A DNA stretch of 64,000 nucleotides from Heligmosomoides polygyrus polygyrus (Eukaryota > Nematoda > Chromadorea > Rhabditida > Heligmosomidae). Every line of letters starts with the position of its first letter. Within the stretch, counting starts at the first letter, position 1. The DNA is taken from assembly GCA_947396885.1 (NCBI GenBank), contig OX377205.1, positions 63,398,969 through 63,462,968 on the forward strand, in the 5' to 3' direction. Of the stretch, positions 1 through 12,047 are shown one piece after another. The notes beneath the pieces are model-generated. The model did not search any database and was not told the origin of the DNA. It was given only the letters and a program-made list of their open reading frames with translations. The position numbers and the translations under genes were made by a program.

Positions 1-1550
1 TCACATGGCAGAAAAGCAAGAACATGCCACAGACTGAGCTAGTACGTGAGGGAACGCCCGTTCCAGTCGATCCTCAGGGGACAGGCGGAGTGAAGAGTGG
101 GATGTAGGAACTTATGAGTTAGAGACAAACATGTTCTTTACATCTCGCGGTTGAGAATCACACGGACCAGTGAACAATGTTGAGAGAAGCGTTGCTTGAA
201 GGGAATAGAAAATTTATCGCGTTGTATATTTATTAACGCCCTTCCGCCTTATTTCACCACATTAACACATCCTGAAATTCTCCGTCCCTCTGAAGAAAAT
301 TGTCATCTAAAATTCCAAAGCCGATTTTTATCCTTTATTGTTTTAGAGAAACCATGTGAAGGCAAAGCATACTATGAGCTTGTATGAACGTCGTAAAAAA
401 ACTGAGATACATCTCTCTAAAGTACCATGCTTCTTTTTTGAGGTTTTTTCTTTATGCACCATCGAAAATCGGCTATTATCGGCGTGAAAAGGGGAGCAGA
501 CGTAATTCCCGTGGGATTATTCCACGTTTTCTGAGACATTGGCGCTTCTTGTTTGCACAACGAACGTCCAGACTGAGCAGTGACGGATTTGCTGCGTTGA
601 GTAAACACAAACATGTCCCTCCAGATGGCACCTGAAGCAACTTTCCCGTGGAAATTGCATAGGGTGATTTCCAAGAAAAAGTGGTGTATTTTTCATGGAT
701 CAGGGCTAATCTTCGCTCTTTTAAGCCCAACCCTTTGACGGAAACGGGTGCACCTCTGCCTGCTATCTGACACAGAGCAAGAGTAATATTGAACCGACTC
801 GGAACTCGCTGAAATGTCAGAGGCTGGGTTGAGCCTTGCGCTTGGGTTTCACTACTAGTAGTGTTGGTGAAACTAGAGCTCCCTCTCGAATGGGTGGCTG
901 TGGCATGGATTCCCGCGACGTCCGTTTTCGAGAATTTCCCTCCAATCCAATCCAAACATTGCTCGCAACTGTTTGCCAAGCCGAAAGGAAGACGAGGGTT
1001 CACGCCACGAGACATGGTTTTGCACGCGCCCGCAAATACATGATATCGAGCGAAATCAAGTCAGTGAAGAACAGCTTCCCCAGACTTCCTCCGTTCTCAG
1101 CAGGGCGCTGGAAAATGTTGCTGTTGCTACCGAACAAAGGGAGACTTGTCATTCTCTCCACTTCATCGGAATACCACGGAGGTGCTTCAGATGCTCTGAA
1201 TGTGGCTGTGAGCGGACAATGCATCGCTCACTGTTTTCCCGTCTATATAAATGCGATTACGGCCAACTTCCTCATCTTATCAGAGACAGTTGGTCTTGGG
1301 GCTGACTCGAGCTCGAGCTAGGCCTATTTTCTTTTGGATACACTAGATCAGCACTGGACCTGTCTGGGATAGATGAAGCACTGATCTGTTCATCGGTGGC
1401 CACTACAACTTATTTTATGGGTCAAATATGCACTCATTTAGCCTCCAACATAAACAGCAGGAGTAGAATGAGTGACGCATCCTCAACAGGGTTGATCTGC
1501 GCAGCCGACATTCATTAAGTATTATATTTATCCTTTATCAACAGCACCTA
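1..1550. other. Stretch without a recognisable gene
   Basis: Short open frames overlap on both strands here. None shows a family motif or a convincing splice-bounded exon. I see nothing assignable. Confidence 0.5.
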
Positions 1551-1553
1551 ATA

Positions 1554-2365
1554 GCTTGGTCAAAAAGTCTTGCGACACTTTACGCTACTGCCTGTTAAAT
1601 TTGTTAAAGCTCTTAGAGTATTGATCTTGTGTGGTGACGTCGCAGTACATTGTCGAAGCTTCCTCAAGCATACTATATAAGGCATCGTCGAGTACGAATA
1701 CAGCAACAATGCCAACGATAAGCAGCAGCATCCTACGACCCATCGACTACTACGAATTTCTGCAAGGTCATTCCGCAAGGGGTGCAGTCTCCAACATCTG
1801 CGCTGCATTCAAGGAGGAAGTCATTCACTACTCCACAGTGACCCGTTGGTATCAGCGCTTCAAGGCTGGAGACATCTCTCTCGAAGATCGACTTTGTTCC
1901 GGACGCCCCTCTCTTGTGGAAGAAGACAGTTTGCGCTAAACCTTCAAGGTGAAGCCGAATTCAACAACTCGCAAATTGACGGTGACACTTGGATGTACGC
2001 AAAGCACCACCGCGAGGCAGCTGGAGATCCTTGGGTACCGCAAAGTTTGTCGTCTTGGGTACCACATGAGCTGCGGTACTCTGACAAGGCATGCCGAATC
2101 AGTGTTGCTGAGTCGCTGCTTCTTCGCCTACACAGAAAGGATCTTCTGAAGAACATTGTTACCGGTGATGAAAGCTGGGTTCTTTATGTATGTTAACCAC
2201 ACTCGCAAGAGCCAATGGCTCCCACAAGGAGAACCGGCTCCAAGACAAACGAAACGTGAACACCACAAAAAGAAGGTTTTTCTGCGTTGCTGGTGGGGCT
2301 CAGAAGGCATGCTTTACTGGGAGTTGCTGGATAGTGAGACCACAGTCACAGCATCTGTCTGCGCT
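1554..2365 (+). mobile_element. Decayed mariner transposon, 3' part missing
   Basis: The left edge (around 1554) has a Tc1/mariner-like end reading TTGGTCAAAAAGTC. A transposase relic begins with ATG at 1709. It shows the paired helix-turn-helix region (about 75 residues, ending in a GDISLEDRLCSGRPS-type linker) and then breaks frame near 1939. Another frame carries the first catalytic aspartate block, IVTGDESW, near 2158-2180. After a further frame change comes a WWGSEGMLYWELL block near 2290-2330. The DNAxPH and YSPDLAPSDYH blocks that should follow are absent, so it is truncated near 2365. It is a dead copy of a cut-and-paste transposase gene. It differs in sequence from the mariner at 29.3-30.2 kb. 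Confidence 0.8.
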
Positions 2366-2869
2366 ACGCAGGGCAGGGTCAAGTGTAGGGTTCGATCTTT
2401 GCCGAAAATTCACGACCCCCCTGACAGAGCGGATCTGGTACTACCCTCCCCCTTTTGTGTAGATCACCGTGTGGTAAATTTTTAAATTTCGCGCAATTTT
2501 TGTACCCTTTAGTAGGTTCTCCTTTTCTGGTGCAGCCTCGATAGTGTCAGATTTGTTCACGAAATACGTGCTATTAGGTGATTATTTAACCGAGTTATTT
2601 GTTAGGAAAAACGCTAAAAAGGTTAAAGGTTTTGAGTGAGAAATTTTTTGATAATAATATTTTGATTGTTTACAGTTGAAAAAATCGCTCCTGCGAGCAG
2701 TTGTCGAATTAATCACAATGAGTTGAACTTTTAAGATTTTCCGAGAGGATCTCATGGACACGACACATTTTTCTACCTGAAGGAGCAGCATATGAATTTG
2801 AAATTCTGCTCTAAAATGTCGAGTGTTATTAGATAAAGCTGACTTAAGTAATCTTTCCAAAATTTTTGA

Positions 2870-5000
2870 TACACTCTTCGAATCGATGACGGAAGCGCAG
2901 CTAAAGGATCGACTTCTCGCGCCAAAAATTTTCTACCTTCTGAAGGAAGAACATTTAAGAGTGAAAATTGTGCCATCTCAAATTTTAAGATGTGATTAAT
3001 ATAAATAAAAAACTAAGCTTCTTCGCAGCGATCTCCGATATGATTAGGGAGGATCGTAGTCCAAATTCTCATTTTTCATGAAAAATAAATTTTTACATGA
3101 TGGAGAAAATCTACATAGTTAAAACTCTGCCAAAAAAATCAAATTTTGACCCATCCGCAGTGTAAAAATCATGATTTTGTGAAACCAGTAGATTAGATCG
3201 ACATCTGGTCGATGTGGTACCGACGTCATTGGAGCGAGAAAATTGAACGATCACAAAAATGATTAGGACTCGGTAAGTTTTTGGAAATTTGAAAAAGCTA
3301 ATAGCATTTTGAAAACTAGATAAAAAGTGCTTTCATAGAGTATAAAAAGTTTTTCAAAAAACAGTTCTTTGTACGGGGCGGAGGTGGTTCGCTTTCTGAT
3401 CCACTGTTGCAGAAATACGTGACACAAATCGAACGTCCCCCCTCGTATGAAGACCCTTTTTTGAAAACTGTTTTTTATATGGTTAGTAAGCACTTTTTCT
3501 CTATTTTTCAGAAACCTGTTGTGATTCTTGAATTTCAAAAAATGAACCGAGTTATGGTCAATTTTTGGAAGTCATGAACTGAATCCCCGGACGACCCTTC
3601 ACCGTCGTGATAGGTGTGATTTCACAAGAATGTTCATAACTCGATATATTTTTCAAAATTGGAAAATCCCAATAGCTTTCTGAAATCTAGAGGAAGAACG
3701 CTCTTCAGTGGTAGTAAAATCCGTTTTCAACAGGGTGGTCTTCATAAAAGGCGGTGGGGGTTCGATTTTCCCTTTTGAAAAACAATTCTTATATTGTGGC
3801 TTAGCAAATTTCTTCTATTTTTCAAAAAGCTATTAAATTTTTTGAATATTAAAAAAGAACCGAGTTATGATCATTTATGTGAAATCACTCCAATGTCAAC
3901 GGTGCAGAGTTTACGGGCAGTTCTTCACAAAATTGATCATAACTCAGTTCACTTTTTGAAATTCAAAAATCCTAGTAGCTTATTGTAAAATAGAGAAAAA
4001 TGCTTACTAATCGTATAGAAAATGGTTCTCAAAAAAGGGTCTTCATACGGGGCGGGGGTTCGATTTTGGGCACGCAATTTCTGCAACAATCGACCAGAAA
4101 TCGAACCCCCACTGCCCCCTATGAAGACCGCCCTATTGAAAACTAATTCTTATAAGATTCGAAAGCGATTTTCCTCTAATTTCAAAAAGCCATTGGCTTT
4201 TGCAAATTTCGAAAAACTTACCGAGATATGAATATGCACTTATTTATGCAAAACCACTTTAATTTTTTTTCGCTCAAAAGTCGGAGACCTCCCCCCGTAT
4301 AAAGGACTCCTTTTTGATAAACTTTTATACTTTATGAAAGCCCTTTTCATTTAGTTTTCAAAACTTTATTGACTTTTTCAAATTTCCAAAAACTTACCGA
4401 GTTATAATCATTTTTGTGAACGTCCAATTTTCTCGCTCCAGTGACGTCGGAGCCACATCGAACAGATGTCGATCCAATCTACTGGTTTTAGAAAACTATG
4501 AATTTACACTGTGTATGGTTCAATATCTGACATTTTTTGTGGCAGAATTTTAATTGTGTGAATTTTTTTCATCATGGAAAAAATTATTTTTCATGAAAAA
4601 TGAAACTTTGAAACACGATCCTCCCTAATCATATCGCAGAACACAATAGCCGCAACCAAGCATATTTCGGAAATTTTTTGGAGTCCCTCAGAAATTCGCA
4701 AGCCTTGAAAACTATAAGAAGACTGGACTCTACGCTTTGAAAAGCAGGATATAAAAATAGCAGCTTCCATGTGATTAGTGGTGTCGGTATTTTTCGGCAA
4801 ATGATACAGATCGGGACGTCTGTTCATGCAGATGATTGTCTCAGAAAAACAAGGTTTTATCACCGTATGTCAAACTGTGGTTTAAAATTTTATAGCTTAC
4901 AGCTTCACTTTCTGATGCTGTTCCCTGGAGAGGAGGAAAGATTAATTCCGTGACAAGCCCATCCTCCGATTGCCATACTGTCATCGATTCGAAGAGCGCT
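2870..5000. repeat. Large imperfect inverted (foldback) repeat
   Basis: The left side (about 2870-3540) reappears reverse-complemented on the right (about 4250-5000). Examples are CTCTTCGAATCGATGACG near 2875 against CATCGATTCGAAGAGCGC near 4983, the GATTAGGGAGGATCG block at 3041 against its complement at 4617, and the ATTTTTCATGAAAAAT block at 3070 against 4585. Inside it, smaller units carrying 'gagttatgatca' and 'ttcatacggggcgg' recur in both orientations, making a hierarchy of palindromes. The DNA is AT-rich and has no meaningful open frame. The right arm holds about 250 extra bases. It is probably a foldback or MITE-like transposon. I could not see target duplications. Confidence 0.75.
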
Positions 5001-5689
5001 TCCAAAAAAATCGTGTAGCGAATGCATTTAGGTCGTTCTTAGTAATTAACACTTGAAATTTTATAGAGTGCAACTTGGAACGTAGATATCGCTCGTTCAA
5101 GCAGAAAACTGTCGTGTCCATGACTTCCTGGAAAAAATCTGGAAAAATTGGAAACCTTTCATTGGCTCCAAATCTGCCGCCAGAAAATCTTTATTTTTAA
5201 TACGTAATACAAATGCTGTTTTAATTTTCAACATAACTTTCGGGAACGAAGGTGTAGAGAACACTCCTGGAAAAAACAACTTATTAAAAATTGCAAACAT
5301 CATCTAAAAGCCTGAAAAGTAAGAGAGAGTCCTCTGCCAAAACCGAAAGAGTACGACCCCTCCCCCTTCGATTCCCGAACCTCAAGCTTGACCCTGCGCC
5401 AGGAAGGAGCCCTTCCATCGATCCCTCGATCTCTTTGACCGTTCGACCACCACCTCGGCTGTCGACCAAATTGCGGGAACTATCGACGCTTTACTAAACA
5501 TTAGACTATTCCCGACAATATTCATGCTATCATTTCCTTGCTGTTATTAGAAGAAGGGAGGCGACACATCACCATCTTGGAGAAGCTTCGTGAGTTAAGA
5601 CAATGGCCTTCTTTGAGCTGCCAATCTGAATGCGCGAACTATGTTGGCCGTTTCGCAGGAACAGGCCTCTCAACATCCTTGTTCTTTTG

Positions 5690-5880
5690 AGCGTTCCTTC
5701 TTCTCAGACTAACATATGCGACTGCGCTGAACGCAAGGAACGTGCTCGTTCAGTAATCTTCGCCAATATACAGAAAAGCAGCTTTATTTGCCTTCTGAGA
5801 GAGTTCAGGAAGATTTTCATCGTGTCCGTTATATTTTAGATTGCCTTGGTGTTGACTGTCCTGTTATTAAAACAAAACAT
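5690..5880 (+). pseudogene. Relic of a LINE ORF1-like segment
   Basis: Two frames together read ERARSVIFANI, then LPSERVQEDFHRVRYIL, then DCLGVDCPVI. This is the same layout as the better-preserved stretch at 7060-7400 (ERKRSIVIVGV, then RVSHDAYCVRQIINFL, then AVDCRPIAIYIMG), which precedes the endonuclease and reverse transcriptase of the CR1-type LINE. I take it as a 5' fragment of a second LINE copy. At least one frameshift separates the blocks, and no endonuclease or RT follows. The assignment rests on pattern similarity only. Confidence 0.5.
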
Positions 5881-6208
5881 CAAAACAAAATTCTTACATT
5901 CGTTTCGTTCTTACCCTTAGACGAATGTAAGAGAAATAAAAAGAAAATAAGAGCTCCCCGGAACTTCTCCGTAGAAGTCGCTCCTTCTGCGGAAATGCGA
6001 CACCTAAAAGCATCGTAATGACATTTCGACAAAAACGGTCAGCAAATAGCAGAGGAGAGGGCAAGGTATAAGGAAAAGAGGATAAAACAAAAAAGCATAA
6101 CATCTAAAAAGGTGGGGAGGAAGAGAAAGTAGAAGAAACTGCCAAAAAGGAAAGAAGATGTGAAATAAGGACCCTTGTCAAAAAATCCTAAGAGCCTGTT
6201 CATACTTC

Positions 6209-6267
6209 GCGACAAGAGCGACAAGAGCGACAGGAGCGACAAAAGCGACAACAGCGACAACAGCGAT
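6209..6267 (+). repeat. 9-bp minisatellite
   Basis: About six and a half copies of a unit close to GCGACAAGA, with variants GCGACAGGA and GCGACAACA. In the reverse frame this reads as a Leu-Leu-Ser-like repeat, which is a translation artefact. Confidence 0.85.
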
Positions 6268-6600
6268 GGATGTAGTGTGGTGTACGTTAATAATTAGGCA
6301 TTTCACACTACATTCGCCTCGGACCGAGTGTGGAGCACGCAATTATTTACGTACAACAGTGCATGATAGCTAAAATGTTTAATGGAATATTCATATTTAA
6401 AAAAGGACATGGTAAGATCCGCGAGCAATGTGCTAAAATTACCACCTTGCGGCACAATTAATTTTTGTTTAAAAATGAAATCACCAAATCTACAAAACTG
6501 TTATCTAAAATAAATTCAACATAATATAGAAGAAGGGTCTTGATACTGTAAGTTCTGTTGTTTTCTATTGTACCGTTGTCTGTATAGCATACCTTATTAT

Positions 6601-6759
6601 AAGGCTTTTGTCATACAATCGCTCACCCCGAGCGACGCCTAATGATATGCACCCATATCGATTCCATATTTCCATATCGATTCCATATTTGCCGCCCGAT
6701 CGATATGGGAGCATATCATTAAGCCTCGATCGGGGTGAGCGATGGTATGACAAAGGCCT
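6601..6759. mobile_element. MITE with inverted ends
   Basis: About 160 bp. The left end reads AGGCTTTTGTCATAC and CGCTCACCCCGA. The right end is its complement, with TCGGGGTGAGCG and GTATGACAAAGGCC. The centre holds duplicated CATATCGATTCCATATTT-type units. It has no coding capacity. Its AGGC termini resemble those of the MITE at 63455-63586. Confidence 0.75.
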
Positions 6760-8198
6760 AACTGTTTAATGCCAAATACTTTTTATTAGCATTTTTAAAA
6801 CAGATGTTAAGTATACTTAGGAGCTTTCGCAAAATAACACTATGGGCAAAATTGGTAAACATGTTACTAAAGTCGGCGGAAAAATTTTAAACCCTCGTAG
6901 AGATGTCTCTCATACTATCATCAATATCAATATTATCAATAGCAAAGGAAGTTCAGATGTTGAGGTCACAGATTACAATGCTAAAGCAAACTACCATCTC
7001 AAAGTGTCTCTTCATCCAATTCTGTTGATGCCTTTACATCAACTCCGTTTAGTAATGTTACTGACGACGATGCTGAGCGTAAACGTTCAATTGTTATTGT
7101 AGGAGTTAGGGAATCTTCTGCCCCTATGTCTTGAGATCGAGTTTCACATGACGCCTATTGTGTAAGGCAAATCATTAACTTCCTTGCTGTAGACTGCCGT
7201 CCTATTGCTATCTATATAATGGGACTACTTATTTCAGGAAAAGCCCGCTTACTTAAGGCTGTTTTCGCTGCTTCCTTCCTCGCAACACTGTCTTTGAAAA
7301 TGGCCCGTATCTTAGGTATTTTTTATGAAAGGAGTTTATATCAGACCTTCGCTTTCTAGCGCGGAGCGTAATCGTCATAGAGCCCAACGTCTGTCCCTCT
7401 TGAAATCCATGCGTCCTTTAGAAGTGGATTGTAATCGTAAAACTATTGGTGTTCCTTTAACGAGCAAAATTGATAGTGCTTCCAGTGTTCAAAATCACCG
7501 ATCTCCATCTCATTCACATAGTTCATCTCCGTTTGCATCCCATCCAAACACCTTACCTCCATTTGCTGCTCAGTCGGAAAACATCTATGGTCTCATAGGA
7601 ACTCGGATACGTTTGTCTCCTGTGTCATGGCTAATATTCGGTCAGTGTTAAGAAACAAAGATGCAGCTGCGAGGCTCCTCAAGGAAAGTACCGACATCAT
7701 CATCTTAATAGAATCCTGGCTCAATTCATTATTGTCTACAGGGCTTCTAGTTGTGTGGCTCGGATGACTGATCAGCTGTTTAAACTATTAGTGATCTGTT
7801 GTCTTGCCATCTCCACTGCATAGTTTTGAGCGACTTTAATTTTCATGAAATTGTCTGGAGTAGAAAACAAGCTTGCAATCTCCCAATACTTATGCTCGAG
7901 CCTTCCTTGACATGTGTGAAACTCATAAGCTTGCCCACTATGTCCTTTCTGGCACTCTAGGTGATAACATTCTTGACCTAGTGCTGTCCAAAAATCAGGA
8001 CCTGATAACGTCACTGAACATTAAACCTCCACTAGATCTAAGCGACCATAGTTCCGTCAGATTTCTAATCAATATACAGATGCCCTACAGCCTCATCTCG
8101 GTGAAGCGAAATTTCGCCCAGGCAAACTATAATGAAATAATGAAATAATGAAATAATGAAATACTTTGCAGATGTAGATTGGTCCGGCACCCAACAGT

Positions 8199-9659
8199 GT
8201 GGACTCAGTAGATGCGAAATACGAACTATTGATCAGCGTACTTCATCATTGTGTTGATTTATTTATGCCTATTAAGAAAACCGCGTTAAAGAAGCCAGGT
8301 CTTCCACCTCATATAAACAAGACTCTTAAGGAAAGGGATAACGCGTGGAAAAGGGCAAATCATTCAAAAGAACCTCAGTATTGGGAGCTCTTTCATGTTC
8401 TGAATGATAGGTTCGCAAGAAAACTACGCAAGTTTAACGCTTCCACTGAAAGGAGAATCGTTGACTCTAACTGCAAGAATGCGTTCTTCAAGCTACTTAA
8501 GTCTCGGTTACGTGATAAACCACACATTGCTGCTCTGCGCTCTTCTAATGGCGAAATGATATACAGAGACCATGATAAGGCGGAGTTCCTGGCGTCTACG
8601 TTTGAAGATTTCTTTGTTAGTGCTAATGATGAGGACGTTAATATTCCATCTCTAGGGAGAACATTCCCTGTCATGGAAGACTCAGTTTGGTTTCATGCAG
8701 ATGAAGTCATGAATCTACTCTTAAGATGGCCACAGTTAGAAAGCCTTACACCCGATTTTATCCCCCTGTCGTTCATTAAAAAAGTAGCTCCAATCATAAG
8801 CGGCCCACTTGCCTTTATTTTTAACTTTAGCTTCATGAGGGTCGAGGTACTTACTTGATGGACACTTTCCATAATAGCTCCAATTTCGAAAAAGCCTCCA
8901 TACAACCTGCTAACAAATTTCAGACCAGTGAGCATCACATTCGCGAGACTCTTTGAAAAATTTTGAAGAAAAGGACTGAGGCCCACCTCCAGAAGCACGC
9001 TATTCTTTCTAGAAATCGACATGGCTTTAGAAAGGGTAGTTTCTCAGTTACTGCCATGATTCAAGCGCTTAATCACTGGACAAAGTGTGTTGATGAGGGT
9101 AAAGTGTTGACGTTGTTTATCTTGATTTCAGGAAAGCATTCGATAGGGTTCAACATAAACTATTACTCAACAAAATGGATCTGGTAGGTATTCGCCCTCG
9201 CATTATTTCTTGAATGAAGTACTTCCTGTCGGGTCGGAAGCATATTGTCCGCGTCAATTCCTCGTTTTCCAGTACCAGAGCCGTTCGAAGTGATGTGCCT
9301 CAAGGAGCTGTCCTCTACCGAGTCTTATTCAATATCTACACTCACGATCTGCGTTACCTTCCGTCAGATGCAGAAGTTGAATTTTGCGCATATGCGGATG
9401 ACCTAAAGATCTACCGATCAATTACTAACGACACTGACGTCACAGCTCTCCAGGATGCAATCGACTCCGTCCAAACATGGTCCATAGAGTGGGAGTTGCC
9501 TTTGTCTAGTGAAAAATCCAAAGTACTTCATTTGGGTAGTCTCAACAAACAAACATCAATATTCAATCAGTGGTATTTACCTTAGTAGCGTAACTGAAAT
9601 CAAGGACTTGGGCTTTACGGTAATCAATGATTTAAGATTCGATAAACACTGCGAAACTA
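8199..9659 (+). pseudogene. LINE reverse transcriptase, 5' and catalytic part
   Basis: The first open segment (8199-8858) is the endonuclease-RT linker, with the ...FFKLLKSRLRDKP and LTPDFIPLSFIKK blocks that precede RT. After frame breaks, 9005-9190 reads RHGFRKGSFSVTAMIQ and a YLDFRKAFDRVQHKLL-like fragment. The segment 9214-9585 contains DVPQGAVLYRVLFNIY and the catalytic AYADDLKIY box (the YADD motif). Another frameshift near 9550 leads to ITEIKDLGFTV-type sequence ending at CET, exactly where the insertion at 9660 starts. The enzyme would copy LINE RNA by target-primed reverse transcription. This copy cannot make it. Confidence 0.8.
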
Positions 9660-10546
9660 TTGGTTGGCAACTAATTTCGTGGACTTTCAAGCGCCTTCAA
9701 CAAAAGTGTTCATAAACAAATAACAAATAACAGTTTTAAATCAATGTAAAATTGTTCGAACGCGGGACTCCTTCCCATTTATCAGCTGCCTGGCTCATCC
9801 CACTGCTATAGAATTCTTGTGCTTTTGAAGCCAAGAATCCTTGGTGGTGCATTTTGGCATGGTCCTCATTAATAAATCGTCCTCCAACCAAGAAATGCTG
9901 CAGCGTACTGTAAAGGTGCTAGCCACTTGGCGCACATCCTGGGCTGTAAGGTGGATGAGTTAGACGCTCCCAGCCAAGGTCTTCGATTTTTGGAAGCTTT
10001 CGATTCGGGATGTGTGATGTGGCGTTATCCTGCTGGAAGATGATTCCGCCCCTGAAAATTTGTATGAACCGATTCTAGCGGAGTTCCGCCATCGCGCGGC
10101 CAGGTTGAGAAGAGTAGATTTTAACATTAATGCTGGAACCGTTCTTGATGAGCTACCAGAACATAATACCTTCTTGACACCACCAAACGGAGAGAACGTA
10201 GCTAACCGGACGCCTCAAAAATAGACGACGTTAACTGGAAGCGTCAAACTCATCCACCTTACAGCCCAGACCTTGCGCCGAGTGACTACCACATTTTTAG
10301 GTCGGTGCAGTACTTTTTGGTTGGAAGACGATTTATTAATATGGACTGGGTCAAAATCCATCTCCAAAGATTCTTGGCCTTAAAAGCACAATAATTCCAC
10401 GGCGTGGGATAGACCAGCTACCTGATAAATGGGTAGTACTTCTGCGTTCCGAGAGATCTTATTTTGATTAAAGATTGTTATTGGTTATTTGTCAATAACT
10501 ACTTCTGTTGAAGATTCTTGAGAGTCCACGAAATTAGTTGCTAACC
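9660..10546. mobile_element. Head-to-head mariner foldback inserted in the LINE, TA target duplication
   Basis: The left end (TTGGTTGGCAACTAAT at 9660) matches the complement of the right end (ATTAGTTGCTAACC, ending 10546). TA flanks both sides (9658-9659 and 10547-10548). Both halves carry mariner transposase 3' coding sequence pointing outward. On the minus strand, the left half has a QQDNATSH catalytic block and a HPPYSP block. On the plus strand, the right half (about 10255-10330) has HPPYSPDLAPSDYH. Removing the element plus one TA restores the LINE frame (CET|N|MYIRES). It looks like an inverted duplication of one mariner that moved as a unit. Confidence 0.8.
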
Positions 10547-11080
10547 TAATATGTATATCAGAGAAAGCCGGGCCACCAACAACTTATTTAGAACACTGCC
10601 AGCAAGAAACACTTCTGTACTTCTCCAAGCCTATAAATCTTGCATCAGACCCATCTTGGAATGCGGCACTCCAATTTTCAGTCCTCACAAGAAAAGAATC
10701 ATTACTATGCTGGAACGGGTTCAGAATAGTTTCACAAGAAAGCTTATGGTGCGTGCACTAGGATTTGTATACGATCAGATTCCGTCTAGCGCGGTTCGGA
10801 ACCTAGACTTTGGCTTCTCTTCACTTGAAACTAGAAGGCAAAAAACGACCTCCTACTTTTCCATAATATACTGCATGGTAAGACCAGCGTAAGGATCAGT
10901 GATCTTCTGTCGTTGAGAAAATCCAGCACTCGTGGGGGTGCTGCTAAGCATGATGCTGGTAGAGCGAAGTTGAATTGTCGACGATTTTTCTTCACGCTTA
11001 GGACTTCCTTTGAGATGTTCCGCAAAAAGCATAGTGTTCCTGTTGCCTATAACACCTTTAAAAAACCTTTGATCGATGTT
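10547..11080 (+). pseudogene. LINE reverse transcriptase, C-terminal part
   Basis: This continues the RT frame interrupted at 9660. It contains LLQAYKSCIRPILECGTPIF and MLERVQNSFTRKLM, the C-terminal signature also seen in the minus-strand copy at 14211-14945 (AYKSYVRPIAEFGTTVFNP and MLERIQNNFTRKAV). It breaks frame near 10890. A final fragment, up to about 11080, carries VPVAYNTFKK-like sequence. It is non-functional. Confidence 0.75.
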
Positions 11081-11308
11081 TAAGTTCCTGATACCTTTGA
11101 GGTCTTTCGATCATTTCCTCTGCTTCTCCCTCTCTGTTGCTCTATGTTGCTGTTGTTTGTTTCTTTTTTAATTGGTCTAAGATATGTTGGCTAAGTTTTG
11201 TTGTCTTTCTGCGGATTTTGTTCATCTACACACGAGGAAACTTGTGTAATAAAATATATAATATATATTACCAAAATTGTAAGTGCTATCTGATGTGGTA
11301 TACAGGAT

Positions 11309-12047
11309 TGCTTAAAAATTCCCCTGTAGAGATATTTTGACAAAGGCCTCCAGATAAAGATGCACGAACAATCCATTTAGTAGGGAGCCTTTCTAGGAGA
11401 GTCCTGTTCTAGTTTTTTTTTCTTAATATTTCTCAGGTTTTTCTTAGATCCTCGACATCATTATGGACCTTTGTAATATACTATATCAGACAACATATCA
11501 AATTGTTCTTCTAGTAACATGCTTTGAAATTTTGCAGCAAAACTTCTTTATTTCTCTGGCAGTCACTTGACTTCCACTTTAACGTGCGGCAAACCTATAG
11601 AAGGCAATTCATCTCAAACGCTACACAATTTAACACAAATGACATACCTTAATAATTCTCTATCTAAAAGATATCTTCCCTCAGCGTCACGCCTTCTAAT
11701 GCGTTTCATTTCATCAGGCTTCTGAAACCAGTAGAATAAAATAGCATATTTCCTGAATCATGAAAAACATCAGCGTTATCTTAAGCATAAGTAAGCATTT
11801 CGCCTCACGTTTATGTCCTGGAGGAGCTTTATCAATGTGGCCAGTGCAGAGTGATCGCATCCAAAAGTCTTATCAGAGTACTGTAATGGTTTATGGTTTT
11901 TCAGTATCATTTTATTTGGCCTGACAGCTTGTGCTTTACCTATGAAATGCTTCTGGGAGATTAGTCGTTCGAGTTCTTAGTCTGCCTCTGGCTTCCTTGT
12001 GTATGGAGGCCTGCATCAAAATGTCTCTACAGGAGAGTTTTTAAGCA
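11309..12047. mobile_element. Non-coding element with about 45-bp terminal inverted repeats
   Basis: The left end reads TGCTTAAAAATTCCCCTGTA and continues GAGATATTTTGAC..GGCCTCCA. The right end, complemented, reads TGCTTAAAAACTCTCCTGTA and continues GAGACATTTTGATGCAGGCCTCCA. A third, more diverged copy of the end lies at about 12135-12172. The interior is AT-rich with no family motif. I see no clean target duplication. Confidence 0.65.

Larger units (their letters stand above)
6842..11080 (+). mobile_element. CR1/jockey-type LINE retrotransposon, decayed, split by a mariner foldback
   Basis: In order along the plus strand: an ORF1-like relic (6842-7650), an apurinic-type endonuclease relic (from about 7628, MANIRSVLRNKDAAARLL; then a TLGDNILDLVL and LSDHSSVRF block to 8150), a linker and reverse transcriptase (8199-9659), and the RT C-terminus (10547-11080). 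Frameshifts and stops break every part. An 887-bp mariner-derived palindrome interrupts it at 9660-10546. A second copy of the same LINE type, opposite in strand and truncated, lies at 14047-14945. The clade call rests on the RT and C-terminal motif style and is an inference. Confidence 0.8.

Noticed and set aside
476..1321. Overlapping open frames of 160-180 codons on both strands
   Set aside because: No family motif, no codon-like pattern that favours one frame, and mutual overlap. They look like chance frames.
6039..6260. Minus-strand frame starting with Leu-Leu-Ser repeats, resembling a signal peptide
   Set aside because: The repeat comes from the 9-bp minisatellite, and nothing supports expression.
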